Shown here piece after piece: positions 12,048-24,510 of a stretch of DNA of 64,000 nt. Source of the DNA: Diphasiastrum complanatum (lineage: Eukaryota > Streptophyta > Lycopodiopsida > Lycopodiales > Lycopodiaceae). Every line of letters begins with the position of its first letter. The first letter of the stretch is position 1. The DNA lies in NCBI GenBank assembly GCA_029204225.1, contig CM055096.1, positions 42,934,901-42,998,900 of the forward strand, written 5' to 3'. Both the position numbers and the translations under genes were made by a program. The notes beneath the pieces are model-generated. The model was not told the origin of the DNA. It was given only the letters and a program-made list of their open reading frames with translations, and made no database searches.

Positions 12048-13566
12048 ATGACCACTCCTCAGGGACCTGATCAACCCTAGGAGAGAGGCTTTGACGAACT
12101 TGAAACAGAAGCCTTGGCTTACAAAAAAGGGAAGGAACCCATGGAAGTGGAAGAACAGGAACAGTTCACCGAAGAACTCGACGAACTGGTTACCAAGGAG
12201 CAGTTTCTCCAATTGGTAACAAAAGTGGATGAAGTGAAGTTGGCATTAGCCAATTTCAAGTCCAGTGTGGACGACTCGTTCGCTGAACTCAAAAACTTGA
12301 TTTTGAGTTCCGCAAAAGGAAGCCTTCCCTCCACTTCTCAGTTATCCCCTTCTTTACTTCCATCAGTTTCGGGTGAGACTTTACGGTCTCACCCCAGTGT
12401 TTTTAAAGATTTAAAACCTCCTACTTTTAATGGGGAAGAGAAGGATAGAAATGCAGATATTCTACAAACCTTCCTCAGCAAATGGAAGAACATTCATGCT
12501 CTTAAACAGACCCTTGACCATTTGCAGGCTATTGAGGCCAGTCTTTCCTTAGGGCCTATGGCCTATAAGTGGTGGTTAAATCTCCAGGAGACTGGGCAGA
12601 CTCCCCGGTCATGGAAAGCTTTTGAAGAAGCTTTCCTAAGAGAATTTCTACCAGAAAATGAACTTGATAGAGCCTGGGAAGCCTGGGAAAGAACAGTAAT
12701 GGAGAAGTCCCTCATCCAATATATCTCGCAGTATCGAGAAGCAATTTTAAAGATTAAAAATATGGATGACTATCAAAAAATTAGGGGATTTGTCCATGGC
12801 CTCAAAGATGAATATAAAGTAGAGGTCCAGAGAAACTCGCCTACTACCCTTGAGCAAGCTCTCAGATATGCTCAAATCTATGATGATTCAGTGGGTAGGA
12901 AGAGAGCGAGACAACAACCACTTTCTGAGCAGCCTCCTCAGAAAGACTTTCAATTTAAAAAGAAATTTTTAAAGAGAAAGAAAGAAGATAAATTTAAAGG
13001 TGAAGCTCCTCAGAAACGCCCTTCACTCATACAGCCCTTAAAACCAAATGATTTTGAGAAAGCCAAACAAGAACGTTTGTTCTTTGTGTGTATGGGCAAG
13101 GGACACACAGTCAGACAGTGTCCCAAGGGGCCTTTCACTAAAAAAGATAAGAAAGATAAAAAACAAGTTCATCTTGTTCAGACTGTATGTTTTCCTAGTG
13201 ACTCGGCAGCTTCCGAGATCAAAGTGTATCATGAAGATCATGAACACTGTTGCCAGCTGACTTCTGCAATGCTAGCGAGACCCTTCAGCTTTGGGCCATA
13301 TGACCTAGTACGTATGCATGGGAAAGTTGGTAACCAATCAATAAGAGTTATGGTTGATGATGGGGCAACCCATAATTTCATCAACTACACCCTGGTTAAA
13401 AAGCTTAAACTACCAGAAGTACCTAGTCAGCATAGGTACATAGTTTCATTAGCCAAAGGTGAAGATAAAAAAAAATGGGAAACTATGGTAAGTAAATTGA
13501 ATCTTGGTATTCAGGGGTACCAAGATGAAATAAACTTTCAGATAATGCACCTGGATCGCATAGACA
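12048..13566 (+). pseudogene. Element 2 gag and protease
   Basis: ATG at 12048 gives MTTPQGPDQP, then a TAG at about 12078; the same frame continues open to 13607. The acidic N-terminus is followed by the Retrotrans_gag core (LKPPTFNGEEKDRNADIL, SLGPMAYKWWLNLQETG, SWKAFEEAFLREFLPENELD). The zinc knuckle reads FFVCMGKGHTVRQC, so the first Cys is replaced by Phe (element 1 keeps CFVC). The protease segment VDDGATHNFINYTL follows, and the coding sequence is truncated at the deletion junction near 13567. Capsid function may persist, but the knuckle mutation would be expected to weaken RNA binding (inference from the family). Confidence 0.9.
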
Positions 13567-15015
13567 TTGTTCATGATAAACGAGCTGAGTTTTACTCAGA
13601 TTTGTAATGAGTTACTCGAGTCCTTGAGAGGGAAATGCCGACATGATGCATTCTTCTCTACTATCTGGAACTCAGTCCAGAACAGACAGTTACAGACTCC
13701 AGAACCAGTTCCCGGGGATGGTGCCAGTTCATCCAAGAATACGGCAGCTTCCGTCGAGGATGATGATGAGTCCGAGTATACGTCGTTAGATGACGTTGAG
13801 GATTCTGAGCCTGTATTACCCAAGCAAACCCCAGTTGTTGAGGGTTAGTTGACTCAAGGATTCAAATGGAAACAATATTCCATTCAGGATGAGTACTTGC
13901 TCTATAGAGATAGAGTATGTGTCCCCAATTCAGAGGATTATAGGCAGCAGGTCCTATATGAATGTCATGAAAATCCTAGTGCGGGACACCCAGGCATACA
14001 GAAGACCTATGAGCTTCTTCGTAGGCAATTTTTCTGGCCCAATATGAAAAAGGACGTCCACCAGTATGTAACCAGTTGCCAGAAATGTCAAGTAAATAAA
14101 GCAGAGCGTTTAAAGGCAGGAGGGTTGTTGCATCCCTTAGAAATACCAGCTGGTAAATGGGAGAGTATCTCCATGGATTTTATAGTAGGCCTGCCTAAAA
14201 CCCAAAGGGTAATGACGCTATATGGGTCACAGTTGACCGTCTGACCAAAATGGCTCATTTCATTCCGACCAAAACAACCGTTTGTAGACGGGCTATTTAA
14301 ATTGTACGGTCTACCTTCCGGCATAGTCAGCGACCGGGACAATAAGTTTACTGGAAATTTTTGGAGGGTAGTATTCCATCATCTCCATACTAAAGTTAAT
14401 ATGAGTACCACCGACCATCCACAGACGGACGGTCAAACAGAAAGGGTAAATCAAGTGCTGGAGGATATGCTTCGTGCATACGTCAGCAAGAAGCAGACTA
14501 ATTGGGAGGAGTACCTCTCGATATCAGAGTTTGCTTATAACAGTACCAAACATTCAGCTACGGGATACAGCCCATTTATGCTGATGTACGGTTTTCAGCC
14601 ACGCTCACCCACAGCTGTAGGGTTTAAACAAGAAAAAGTTGAAGCAGCCAGAAACTTTTTAGAGGACCTAAACCAGATGATAGAACATGCTAAGCGTAGC
14701 ATTAGGCAGTCCCAGGATCGAGCCAAGCATTATGCAGATCCACACAGACGGGAAGTGCAGTTCTCCACTGGTGAGAAAGTCTACTTGAGAGTCCCAGTTG
14801 ACTCTAAAACCCTCAAATCAGGAGTGTGTGCTAAGTTGTCTCCAAGGTATTGTGGTCCCTTTACCATCAGTAGGAGACTGACTTGTCATACTCTATATCG
14901 AGAATATCTGGTTAAGTGGAATGATCAGCCTGTTGAGAATGCCACTTGGGAAAGAGGCAACGTCCTTCACAAGATTTTTCCAGACTTTGTCTTAGAGGAC
15001 CAAGACGGTTCTTAA
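13567..15015 (+). pseudogene. Element 2 integrase and chromodomain, broken
   Basis: It begins in the spacer after RNase H (INELSFTQ), with an acidic Ser/Asp-rich linker, a TAG at about 13846 (CAG in element 1), then the integrase zinc finger (HENPSAGHPG, CQKCQ). A one-base loss near 14207 and a deletion of about 26 bp near 14280 break the catalytic core; [22 protein letters not shown] and [11 protein letters not shown] are still visible. The C-terminus reads YREYLVKWNDQ and NATWERGNVL, the chromodomain pattern that targets chromoviruses to heterochromatin. It ends at a TAA next to the polypurine tract. Confidence 0.9.
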
Positions 15016-15026
15016 GGGGGAGGGAG
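15014..15026 (+). promoter_or_regulatory. Polypurine tract of element 2
   Basis: AAGGGGGAGGGAG abuts the 3' LTR and is identical to the element 1 tract. Confidence 0.88.
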
Positions 15027-15373
15027 TGTTACGAGCTCGTAACCAGTGCCGACTCCTAGAGAACACAGATAGGTCAGATACCACAGTCAGGGTCGTGTCC
15101 AGCGTACATGACCAACAGGGCAAGACAGTGTGAGTAGTGTGCCCCAGCACGGTCCATAGCCATGGCGGGCCTAACACAGCCTAGGGACCCTGTCAGCAGG
15201 ATAGGGCCCCCAGTTGGGTCCCGACGTGCAGTCGGCCACGTGGCCGACACTTGTCAGTAGCATGCTACGAGTCCTCACACTGGGCTAGGAGGGGCTTACT
15301 CTATATCAGGGAGTAGGCAAGGTTGGGTGGATCAGTTAGTGTTTGCCCTACTGTGGTGTTAGGATCTATTACA
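15027..15373 (+). repeat. 3' LTR of element 2
   Basis: 347 bp, TG...CA ends, followed by target duplication CCTCG. About 11 bp shorter than the element 1 LTRs, near the GGCCACGTGGCCG segment at 15234. Confidence 0.93.
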
Positions 15374-15378
15374 CCTCG

Positions 15379-15910
15379 CTGTCCCATCCCTACCCTCGCT
15401 GTTCCTCCTTGACCCCCCTCTTCTCCTTCCCTCTGTCATTCAGACAATACGCTCTCGCAATTAGCAGATATAGCACACTTCATTTATTTAGCAGTAGCAA
15501 GCACATGCAGGATGATAAGGCAAACCTTTTGTACTTCTTTTGTTGCTTCTTTTATTTCTTCGTCTGCAGTTGGTTGCGGCTGTTGTGGTGTTATCGGGTG
15601 ATTTCTGAAAGCCGTGCGTGAAATTTCTTTGAGCGAGAATTCTCATCTCGTTTTGTGGCAGCCAACTTCTTTTGGTCAGATTGCGGAACAGTTCCTCAGT
15701 ATTTGAGGTCTTGGAACTTTGGAGATGCCGATTTCCCTTTTCCACTGTCTTCTGCTTGGTGACTACCTACTACCTACCTCTAGTACGAGTTCTTGTGAGA
15801 ATCGCTTACGTGTTCTTTATCTGTTGTGACGACTTATGTCCTCTCCTTCAGTTCGTCCATTGGATTCCGTACGTCTCTCGCTCTTGCTCTAGTTTCATTT
15901 CTCTTTCATT
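15379..15910 (+). other. Leader of element 3, distal part
   Basis: Resumes the CT-rich leader (CTCGCTGTTCC repeats) after element 2 and runs to the gag ATG at 15911. The short open frames on both strands show no motif. Confidence 0.5.
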
Positions 15911-16620
15911 ATGTCGGAAGCTCATTCTCTGACCATGAGTGAATACCCTCAGGATGCTTTGAAAAAGCATATTCATTAGGCCATGGACACTGCTATTTCT
16001 AGCCTCTCTTCTTGTTTAGATATTTTCATGACCAATCTTGCCTCATTTCAGTCCCAGATTGACACATTACAGCCCCATGGTCCTGGCAAGGCCTATCCTC
16101 GGGAAAACGTCATCCTCCAGTTATCCTGGTGGCCATTTTGGTGGAGCTCCCATTCCGGCTCCTCCACCTCCTGGATCTCACCCCTTTTCACGAGCCACAC
16201 TTTGCTTGTAATTTCCGAGACCGGATACAGCTTGCTACCTATTCTGGTTCCTCTGATGGGAATCTCCTAGAGAATTGGTTTGCTAAACTTGATACATATT
16301 TCCAGATCTACCCTAAAACTGACATTAAGAAGATCCAGTTAGCCGCCTTACATTTAGATGGGCGGGCTGCCACTTGGTGGCGGGTTTTTCGTTTTGATCC
16401 TGATTTTAGGAGGGGATGCATTTATGGCCCTCTTTTTGCCATGACCTTCGCCATGCTATCATTGATCCTCAGTGGTTGAGTCGCCATCGTGATCTCTTTC
16501 GTAATTTCACTCATACTAGCGAGTTGGCTTCCTACACAGATCAATTCACAGAGCTATCTTACCTCTTTTCATACTTACAGCTTGCTGAGCTCATCTCACG
16601 CTACATTTCAGGACTTTGAC
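15911..16620 (+). pseudogene. Element 3 gag, decayed
   Basis: ATG at 15911 gives MSEAHSLTMSEYPQDALKKH, then a TAG where CAG is likely ancestral. The same frame continues MDTAISSLSSCLD. After a frame change near 16120 the gag core appears: YSGSSDGNLLENWFAKLDTY, QLAALHLDGRAATWW; a further shift near 16420 gives WLSRHRDLFRNF and YTDQFTELSYLFS. This order matches Retrotrans_gag. At least two frameshifts and one stop show it is dead. Confidence 0.75.
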
Positions 16621-16677
16621 GAGGTGCATTACGCTATGATGTAGCATCTTTTCGACCCCATTACTCTTTCTGATGCT

Positions 16678-17335
16678 ATGTCTCTTGCTAGTACTCTACA
16701 CCATAAGTACCCTGATACACCATTTTCCCATATTTCCCGACCTTGTCCCCCCTCAGTTTCTACTCCACCCCCCTACATGGCCTTCCTCCTCTATTGTTCC
16801 TTCTGCCACACGTCCTCCTATGAGGGCATTGACACTAGCGATTCTAATATCTATCTCCATATCTCCGACGACCTTGATCCTGTGTCCGAGCCTTCTTCTG
16901 ACCTCCTCCCAGCTACTTGCCATTCCCAGCTTGCTTATGCTACCTGGACTGGGCGTCCTGGTCCTCGCTTCATTCGGTTACGTATACGCATTACTGGAAG
17001 GGAATACATTGCTTTAGTGGATACAAGCATCACACATCCCTTTATCAACAGTTACATCTCCAGTCGGATCCGTGATTTACCTATTCTTGCTCCACAACCT
17101 CTCAATGTTGAGGTTGCCAGTTCTCATTCTTTCCCTAGCTCAGATGTTCTAGGGCTTGGCATACCGCATTGTGGATTTTTTTGGACAGGGAGATCTTTGT
17201 ATTATTCCTATGGAGTGCTATGATCTTATTCTTGGTGCTAATTGGTTTGCTTCTCTTGGTGCCATTACACTGGATTTGACATGGCAGACACTCACAGTGA
17301 CAATGTCAAATGGTATACAATACAGGTAATGGCGC
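16678..17335 (+). pseudogene. Element 3 protease region, decayed
   Basis: A frame open to 17223 carries IALVDTSITHPFINSYIS, which aligns with the retropepsin D-S/T-G-A-T-H-x-F-I motif of gypsy elements, here degenerated to DTSITHPFI. Another frame continues with YDLILGANWFASLGAI, matching the conserved D-x-I-L-G-M-D-W-L segment after the active site. The sequence then stops abruptly near 17335 at the inverted block. Confidence 0.7.
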
Positions 17336-18690
17336 CACTTCTTAAGAGCAAAGATAATGGAGAGTAGCTCTTTCTTGTCGACAAAATATAGTTGCCTATT
17401 CGAAGCCGTCGCGACTCATAAGCAATGATGCACTGGGACTAGCGAAGTAAGGCACCCAAACCAACGGAACTAGCATCAGTCTCAACAATAAATTTCTGGT
17501 CAAATCGAGGTAAGCACATAACAGTGGCATCAACAATAGCGCAAGGAAGAGTATCAAAGGTTGTCTGACAATCAGGGGTCCACAAAAATGTACGAGATTT
17601 CTTTAGAAGAGCATGAAGAGGAGCAGCCACAGTGGCAAAGTGTGGAACGGGGTGGCGAAGGTGAGTGGCTAAACCAAGGAACATATGAACATGGTGAACA
17701 TTGTTTGGTTTAGGCCAGTCCTGGATAGACAAGAATAGTCCTGGTGAATACGCCCGTCACAAATAAGAAACCCAAGAAATTCAATCTCAGCAACGGCGAA
17801 AGAACATTTCGACAGTTTGGCAAACAAATGATGGTGAATGAGTAACTGAAAGACAGACGTGAGATGGGACACGTGCTCGTCAAGGGATGTACTAAAAATG
17901 AGAATGTCGTCGAAATAAACTAAAACACAATGACCAAGAAGTCGATGCATAATATTATTCATAACATTCTGGAACGTAGGAGGACCGTTAGTAACATCAA
18001 AAGGAAGCACACAGAACTCATATAAGCCAAGTTGGGTACAAAAAGCAGTCTTATGTTCGTCAGAGGGGTGCATCCTAATCTGGTGATATCCAGAACGAAG
18101 GTCTACCTTGGAAAAAATCTAGGAAGTGCCAAGTTGATCAAATAGGTCATCCATGTGAGGGATAGGGTACTGGTTACGAATAGTTAGCTTATTGAGGGCA
18201 CGATAATCTACGCACAGATGTTTGGTACCATCTTTCTTACTGATAAGGAGAACAGGGTCACCAAAAGGGCTATGGCTGGGAACAATAAGACCCTGGTCTA
18301 ATAATGCAGAGATCTGAAGCTCAACCTCATTACGCTCAAACTTAGACATACGGTAGGGAGGACGGGAGGGAGGAGTAGACCCAAGGCGTAAATCAATGTG
18401 GTGGTTAACATCACGCAATGGTGGTAGCGTCATAGGTTCTGAAAAGACATAAGCATACCGATGTAAGAGGTTAGATATCACCTGAGGAACAGCTGGTTGT
18501 GGTGAAATGGCTACTGAAGGAGCCGCTGTAGCACGCTATACACATAAGAGAGCCGCACAATGAGCCTTAGGTAGGCTATGCATAAACTGTTCCCCACTGA
18601 TCAGCTGATAACCTCCCTGGGAATTGATGCCAACAAGGGAGTGGGTAACTGAATCATGCACAATCAGTCTCTATGTTATCGTTTTTCACA
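17330..18690 (-). pseudogene. Inverted RT and RNase H block of element 3
   Basis: On the minus strand the order is a spacer after protease, then RT ([37 protein letters not shown], catalytic LVYFDDILIFS), then RNase H (IVETDASSVGLGALL, YFVDKKELLSIIFALKKW). A TAG near 18119 and a shift near 17730 disrupt it. Gag, protease and integrase of the same element lie on the plus strand around it, and the block starts and ends where plus-strand protease stops and integrase resumes. That is best explained by an internal inversion rather than a separate insertion. The catalytic Y-F-DD residues are intact. Confidence 0.8.
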
Positions 18691-19139
18691 GCAGGACCTT
18701 AGTGACCATCAATATTGTTGGTTAGAGTTTTTCAGTCTTTTATTTTGATATTTTATATCAGCCTGGTTGGTCAAACACCGCTTCTGACACTTTATGCCCC
18801 TCTTCCTTCTTTGTTACATAGCCTTGTTGTTAGCATACCCCCTTGGTTTGATGCTTTACCTTCCTGCTTATCTTACTTGTCCTGATTTTCGTGCTGTTTA
18901 TAGTTTTACTCCACTTCCTTCGTCTCGTCCACAGTAGGTTTATTCCATTGTTGATCATCGTCTTTATCATTTTAGTTCCCTTTGTATTCCCAGTAGCATT
19001 GATGTTCATTCTAAGTTGTTGTCTGATGCCCATTCTTCTGATGTTGGTGGTCAAAAATCTTATACTTGTCTTAAGACCATTTCTACTGGCCATCCATGAA
19101 GTCTGAGCTCGCACTTCTTATCCTTCAGTGTACTTTTTG

Positions 19140-19720
19140 CGCCAGTAGTAAGCCCATTGGCTTGCTCTGATTTTGGCCCATTCATCACTGCCAGTGGATA
19201 AATATTTCTATGCACTTCATCATTGGCCTTCCTCATACCCACAGCGTGGTCATGGCTCATGTATGGTGGTGGTTGATCGGTCTCGAAACAGGCACATTGA
19301 ATCATCCTTGTTCGTAGCACTAGTACAGCAGAGAAGTGTGCATTTTATTTTTATCAGAGATCTTTCAACTCCATGGATTTCCACATTCAATACTATCTCA
19401 TTGGAATAGTAAGTTTACTTCTACGTTTTGGATAGAGTGCGTATTCTAGATGTTGAGCTCTATATGGGTACTGCTTATTATTCCACAACAGATGGATTTA
19501 ACCGGGTCCTTGAGGTTTATCTTCGTTAAGAAAAGGATTGGGCTTAGCATTATTCTTAGTAGATTATAGCTATATAGCTCTATTAGTACCAGCATTGGTG
19601 TTTCCCCATTTTTACTAGGTCATGGTTATTCTCCTTCTTTACCAAGAGCCTCTTTCACCTGACGATGCACGTGTTACCCTTGCTTCATTTTTATCAGCTG
19701 TCCGTGAGCTTATTACTAGA
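19140..19720 (+). pseudogene. Element 3 integrase remnant
   Basis: Heavily decayed, but the gypsy integrase core is traceable across frames: HFIIGLPHT and a HGSCMVVVDRSRNR segment (first catalytic D region), LHGFPHSI with NSKFTSTFW (second D region, now mutated), and a YSPSLPRASF-like tail. The order agrees with the element 3 layout. Many stops. Confidence 0.5.
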
Positions 19721-20089
19721 GCTAGTACATATTTACAACATCAAAAGTGCTCCTTTTTCTATAGCATCAAGTTGGACTCTTGGTGCTCCTACTCATGTTT
19801 ATATGTGGTTTTCTTTGGCCATATGATTGGCTTGGGATATTCTTGTATGTAGTAGCTTTGGTGGTGACATTCATCATTTGGCATTTGTTAGCCATCTGTG
19901 TACCTTGACACAACTTTATATTTCTCTTTTAATTTTGTTGATTTGCTTTGTAGTTCAACATGTTTCCTTTACTTAGGCACATATGCCTCTAATGTCGTTT
20001 GTATTCACATCAATTAGATTTGACTACAATTTTTTTGTTCATATTAGATGTTATTTCGTACATGCCCACATTGAGGGCAATGTTTTTTT

Positions 20090-20100
20090 AGTGGGGGAGG
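20090..20100 (+). promoter_or_regulatory. Polypurine tract of element 3
   Basis: AGTGGGGGAGG sits just before TTATGGACTA, the presumed start of the 3' LTR. Confidence 0.55.
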
Positions 20101-20132
20101 CTTATGGACTACTGGATCCATAGACTACATGC

Positions 20133-20872
20133 TGTCAGAAATTTTGAACTACTGCAGCTTTGTCAAGAAGCGAAGCGAATGGCGAACATACCTGGGAAAC
20201 CCTAAAGCACGAAACGAAGCGACACGACACGAACAAAAACAATTAGAGCTGCCACCTGGCAGCTCGATGAGCGTGGCGTATTGAACTCCACACTTAGCTG
20301 AAACAGTTAGCCATAACAGAGAATAACTAACTAGTTGATTAACGTTTACTTGTCTTGTAATTCTCTGTTTAGCTGTCTTGTAAACTCCACACAGTGGAGA
20401 TATATACACAATTTGGATCAACACGAATGTCAGAGCTCGTTTAAGTTTCGCTTCGCTTTGCTTCTTTTTCGTCTAGATTTCGTCTCGTTTTGTTTCGTTG
20501 TGTTACAAAGCCCGATTGATCCAACACGAATTATTCTCGAACAGAAATAATTCGAGATTCGCGAAACTGTTTGTGAATCGTTCGAGATTTTTATCAGTTT
20601 GTCACCAGAGTTCTAGCTCGAATTTGCATTTTCTGAGCGCATTTTTCGCATCATGCATGCCTAGGATCTTGAAAGCTTTCGCAAAAGTAAAATAACCAAA
20701 CTCGAAAAGAATTTGTTCACAACAGATTCGCGAAAACAATCAGTTCGCGAAAACAATCAGAGTTCGTGACAAATTCGTGAAAACAATCTGTTCGTGAAAA
20801 CAACCAATTCGTGACAGATTCGCAAAAGGAATCAGTTCGCAAAAACGATCAGTTCGCGAGAGATTCGTGACA
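20133..20872 (+). repeat. 5' LTR of element 4
   Basis: 740 bp. The outer about 290 bp match the 3' LTR (roughly 90% by eye). The centre from about 20427 (GAATGTCAGAGCTCG) to about 20630 differs completely from the 3' LTR, then similarity resumes at GCATGCCTAG. The end carries the TTCGCGA-type repeats described separately. Confidence 0.85.
20700..20872 (+). repeat. TTCGCGAA-type short tandem repeats at the LTR end
   Basis: Units such as GATTCGCGAAAACAATCAG and AGTTCGTGACAGATTCGC alternate about every 20-28 bp, each centred on TTCGCGA or a one-base variant (GCAAAA, GTGAAA). The same array occurs at 25100-25240 in the other LTR, in which more copies keep the palindromic TTCGCGAA form. Confidence 0.85.
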
Positions 20873-20937
20873 TGGCAGCAGAGCACCAGGTTATCACTAT
20901 TGATATCTGAACAATGATTCTCTCGGCAACACAATAT

Positions 20938-22303
20938 GGCTACAACGATCCAGACGAGAATAGCAATCAGTCTTGATGGCGGAAACTACAGGGTATGGAG
21001 ATTCAAAATCAAAACGCTTCTGAATGGTGAAGGCATCTGGTTGGTGACTGAACTCACAGAGGTGAAGCCCTCCAGAGGGAGACCCGAGGAGAGCTGAGTG
21101 GATCAGAAAGGATGAGTGTGCAATGGCGATCATTGTTTCATCCATCAATGAAGAACTACTCATGCAGATTGAAGACTGTGAAAGCACCCATGCAGCATGG
21201 GAAAGACCAAAGCAAAAGTACGAAGTGAGGACTGCCGCTTCAGTGATGCATCTTCACAATCAGCTGCAATCCATACGATGGGATGGCAACCAATTGGATC
21301 AGCATGTTGAGTAGATCAGAACGATCTTCGCTCAACTCGCTGCATCAGGTCAGGAACACCACGTCCCAGCACCACAACAACTGATGTACTTCATGAAATC
21401 TCTACTTGCGTCCTATCAGCCGTTGAGAATGCTCATACTGAGTCTACCAGATATGACATTCGACAAAGCAAGCAGTCTTGTCGCTGATGAGAGACTGATG
21501 TGGGACGAAGGAGAAGGAAGTAGTGATCAAGAGAAAGCTCTTTTCACAAAGGGAAAGAAGAAGAACAAGAACAAGCCCAGATTCAACAAGACAAAGCCTT
21601 CGAGCAGAGGCAATGACAACCAACAATCTTCTTCCTGTGATCATTGTCACAAGCCAGGACACAACCAATAAATGCTGGTTCAATCCAACGATACCTTGCA
21701 TGCACTGCAAGAAGAAGGGGCACTCTGCATACGATTGCAGATTCAACCCAAAAAGAAAGAACAAAGCTGACAAAACAAATGTTGCAGAGTCATCCAAGGA
21801 TGCAGATAAAGGTGATGAAGCTTTCACAATACTTGATGAAGCTTCAACAAGTTACACTGAACAAGACTATGATGTAGTCATTGATTCAGGAGCAACCTCA
21901 CACATCACCTGCAACAAAAGAATCTTGATCGACTTCAGAGAACTCGAAAACAACAAAGCAGTGAGTGATGGGAGCCAACACGATGTCAAGGGCATCGGGA
22001 CTGTACAGCTGCGAACACTGTCAAGTCAAGCAGAGCTGCCAGGAGCACTCTACGTACCTTCACTAAGAAAAGACCTGCTATCAGTCTTGAAGATGGCAGA
22101 TCTTGGAATTCGAGTTCTATTCGATGGCAATACATGCCGAATGATCGAGAAAACAACAAACAAATTGATGACAGTTGGATGCAGAGAAGGAAACCTCTAC
22201 CAAGCCAAGATAATCAGCAATTCTGATAGCATATTAAATGCATCAGAAAATGAAGATTAGCTCTGGCACAGAAGAATGTATCATTTGAACTTGAGGAGCC
22301 TGT
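20938..22303 (+). pseudogene. Element 4 gag-protease, copia family A
   Basis: ATG at 20938 begins MATTIQTRIAISLDGGNYRV, the usual copia gag start, with NYRVWRFKIKTLL. Frames are broken several times (TGA near 21096, TAG near 21313, shift near 21670). The zinc knuckle is CMHCKKKGHSAYDC, and the aspartic protease has DVVIDSGATSHIT. A TAG precedes LWHRRMYHLNLRSLYDL, the gag-pre-integrase zinc motif. Family A ends right after this motif and is joined to family B at about 22304. Confidence 0.85.
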
Positions 22304-23295
22304 ATGATCTACGAGACCTTAGATGTCTCGACTCGCCTCTTCTTGAGAAAGAAGGTACTGACACTCGGGATGAGTGAAAGCACCTCAGTCAGCGACCATC
22401 TGAATGAGTTCAAATCCTCCTACAATAATTTAGTGTTGCTTCTGAGAAATGCCCCTGCGCTGTCTCTCCAAAAATTGACAGCAAGCTTGTTGCAGAAAGA
22501 AGTTAGGAGGAAAAGCTTGTCCACATCTACGAGTACCAAATCCATGGCACTCTATTCAACCAAGCAGCAATCTAAGAAGAAAAAAGGCTTCAAGGATAAG
22601 AAGACAAAGGTAGAACAGCCAGCAACATCACAACCACAATAGCAACAGTATAGTCACTCATCGTCCAAGACCAAGCTATTTTGCAGATACTGCAAAAGAA
22701 CCAACCACGACATCAAGGACTGTCACATCCTCAAGCACAATGAAGCAAAGAAGAAGATGCACTAGCACCAAGAAGGCAACTCTGACACAGTCAAAGGATC
22801 TCAAGATGAAGAGAAGGCGCTGATGGTACAAGATCAATCCAGTAGAGATGCCCATCAATGGTATCTCGATTCAGGTGCTTCTCAGCACATGACGCCATGC
22901 AAGGACCTCTTCTCTACACTCACAACTACAGAATCAAAGTACATTTTCTTTGGTGACTCTAGTTCACACCAAGTTGAAGGCCAAGTGTCTATTCAACTGC
23001 AGTTCTCTGATGGCATCACTAGGCAACTTAGTGGAGTACTTTATGTACCCAAATTAACAAAGAACCTTTTATCTATCAGCAAGATCACAGATCAGGGCTA
23101 TAGAGCTTTGTTCACTGCCAACTGATGTACTATTTTAGATGAGAACTCAAAGGAAATCCTCTCTGCTTACAGAGAAGGAAATTTGTACATACTGAGTCAC
23201 GATGTTGCACTTTCTGTGAGTTGTTCAGATGCTAATTTATGGCATCAAAGATTAGGTCATTTAAACATGTGTTCAATCTTGTATATGCATCAATA
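22304..23295 (+). pseudogene. Element 4 gag-protease, copia family B
   Basis: It starts in the middle of a second, different copia gag (GMSESTSVSDHLNEFKSS, the UBN2-type segment). It continues to a zinc knuckle CRYCKRTNHDIKDCH, a protease with QWYLDSGASQHMT, and the gag-pre-integrase motif LWHQRLGHLNM, where it stops. In-frame stops lie at about 22640, 22762 and 23123. The family resembles the abundant plant copia gag with a QWxxDSGAS protease. Having two gag-protease blocks that each end at the same LWH motif is unusual. Confidence 0.83.
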
Positions 23296-24204
<909 letters not shown>

Positions 24205-24510
24205 TTTGGTTGCAGATGATGTTGGAGGCAATTGGCATACCACAAGGAGAACCATGCACGATGATGATGGATTCTCAAAGTGCCATATATTTGTCCCAGG
24301 ATCCTGTCTTCGATTCAAAGACAAAACATATACCTCTGAAGTACCATCATATTCGAGATTTGATCTCGAAAGGAGAGCTTAGGGTCCAGTACATAAAGTC
24401 TGAAGACATGATTGCTGATCTGCTCACGAAGCTGCTCGACAAACCACTCTTCGCAAAGCAAAGAAAGGCAATTGGATTAAACATACAAAGTTGCAAGGTT
24501 CAAGAGGGAG
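24205..24510 (+). pseudogene. Copia RNase H C-terminus of element 4
   Basis: The open frame gives LQMMLEAIGIPQGEP, MMMDSQSAIYLSQDPVFDSK, TKHIPLKYHHIRDLI and MIADLLTKLLDKPLF. This is the standard end of a Ty1/copia polyprotein (DNQSAI..NP..H.RTKHI...HFIR, ..D.LTK.L). The catalytic DSQSAI and DLLTK segments are intact. It ends next to the CAAGAGGGAG purine tract. RT and most of RNase H upstream are missing. Confidence 0.88.

Larger units (their letters stand above)
10889..15373 (+). mobile_element. Element 2: related Ty3/gypsy chromovirus lacking RT and RNase H
   Basis: Same family as element 1 but on the plus strand. The LTRs are 10889-11159 (271 bp) and 15027-15373 (347 bp). The 5-bp target duplication CCTCG is perfect (10884-10888 and 15374-15378). 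Gag is nearly full length, but the sequence jumps from protease to the RNase H/integrase spacer at about 13567, removing all of RT and RNase H (about 1.5 kb by comparison with element 1). The 5' LTR lacks about 87 bp that the 3' LTR retains, so that deletion happened after insertion or by recombination. The element is non-autonomous. Confidence 0.95.
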
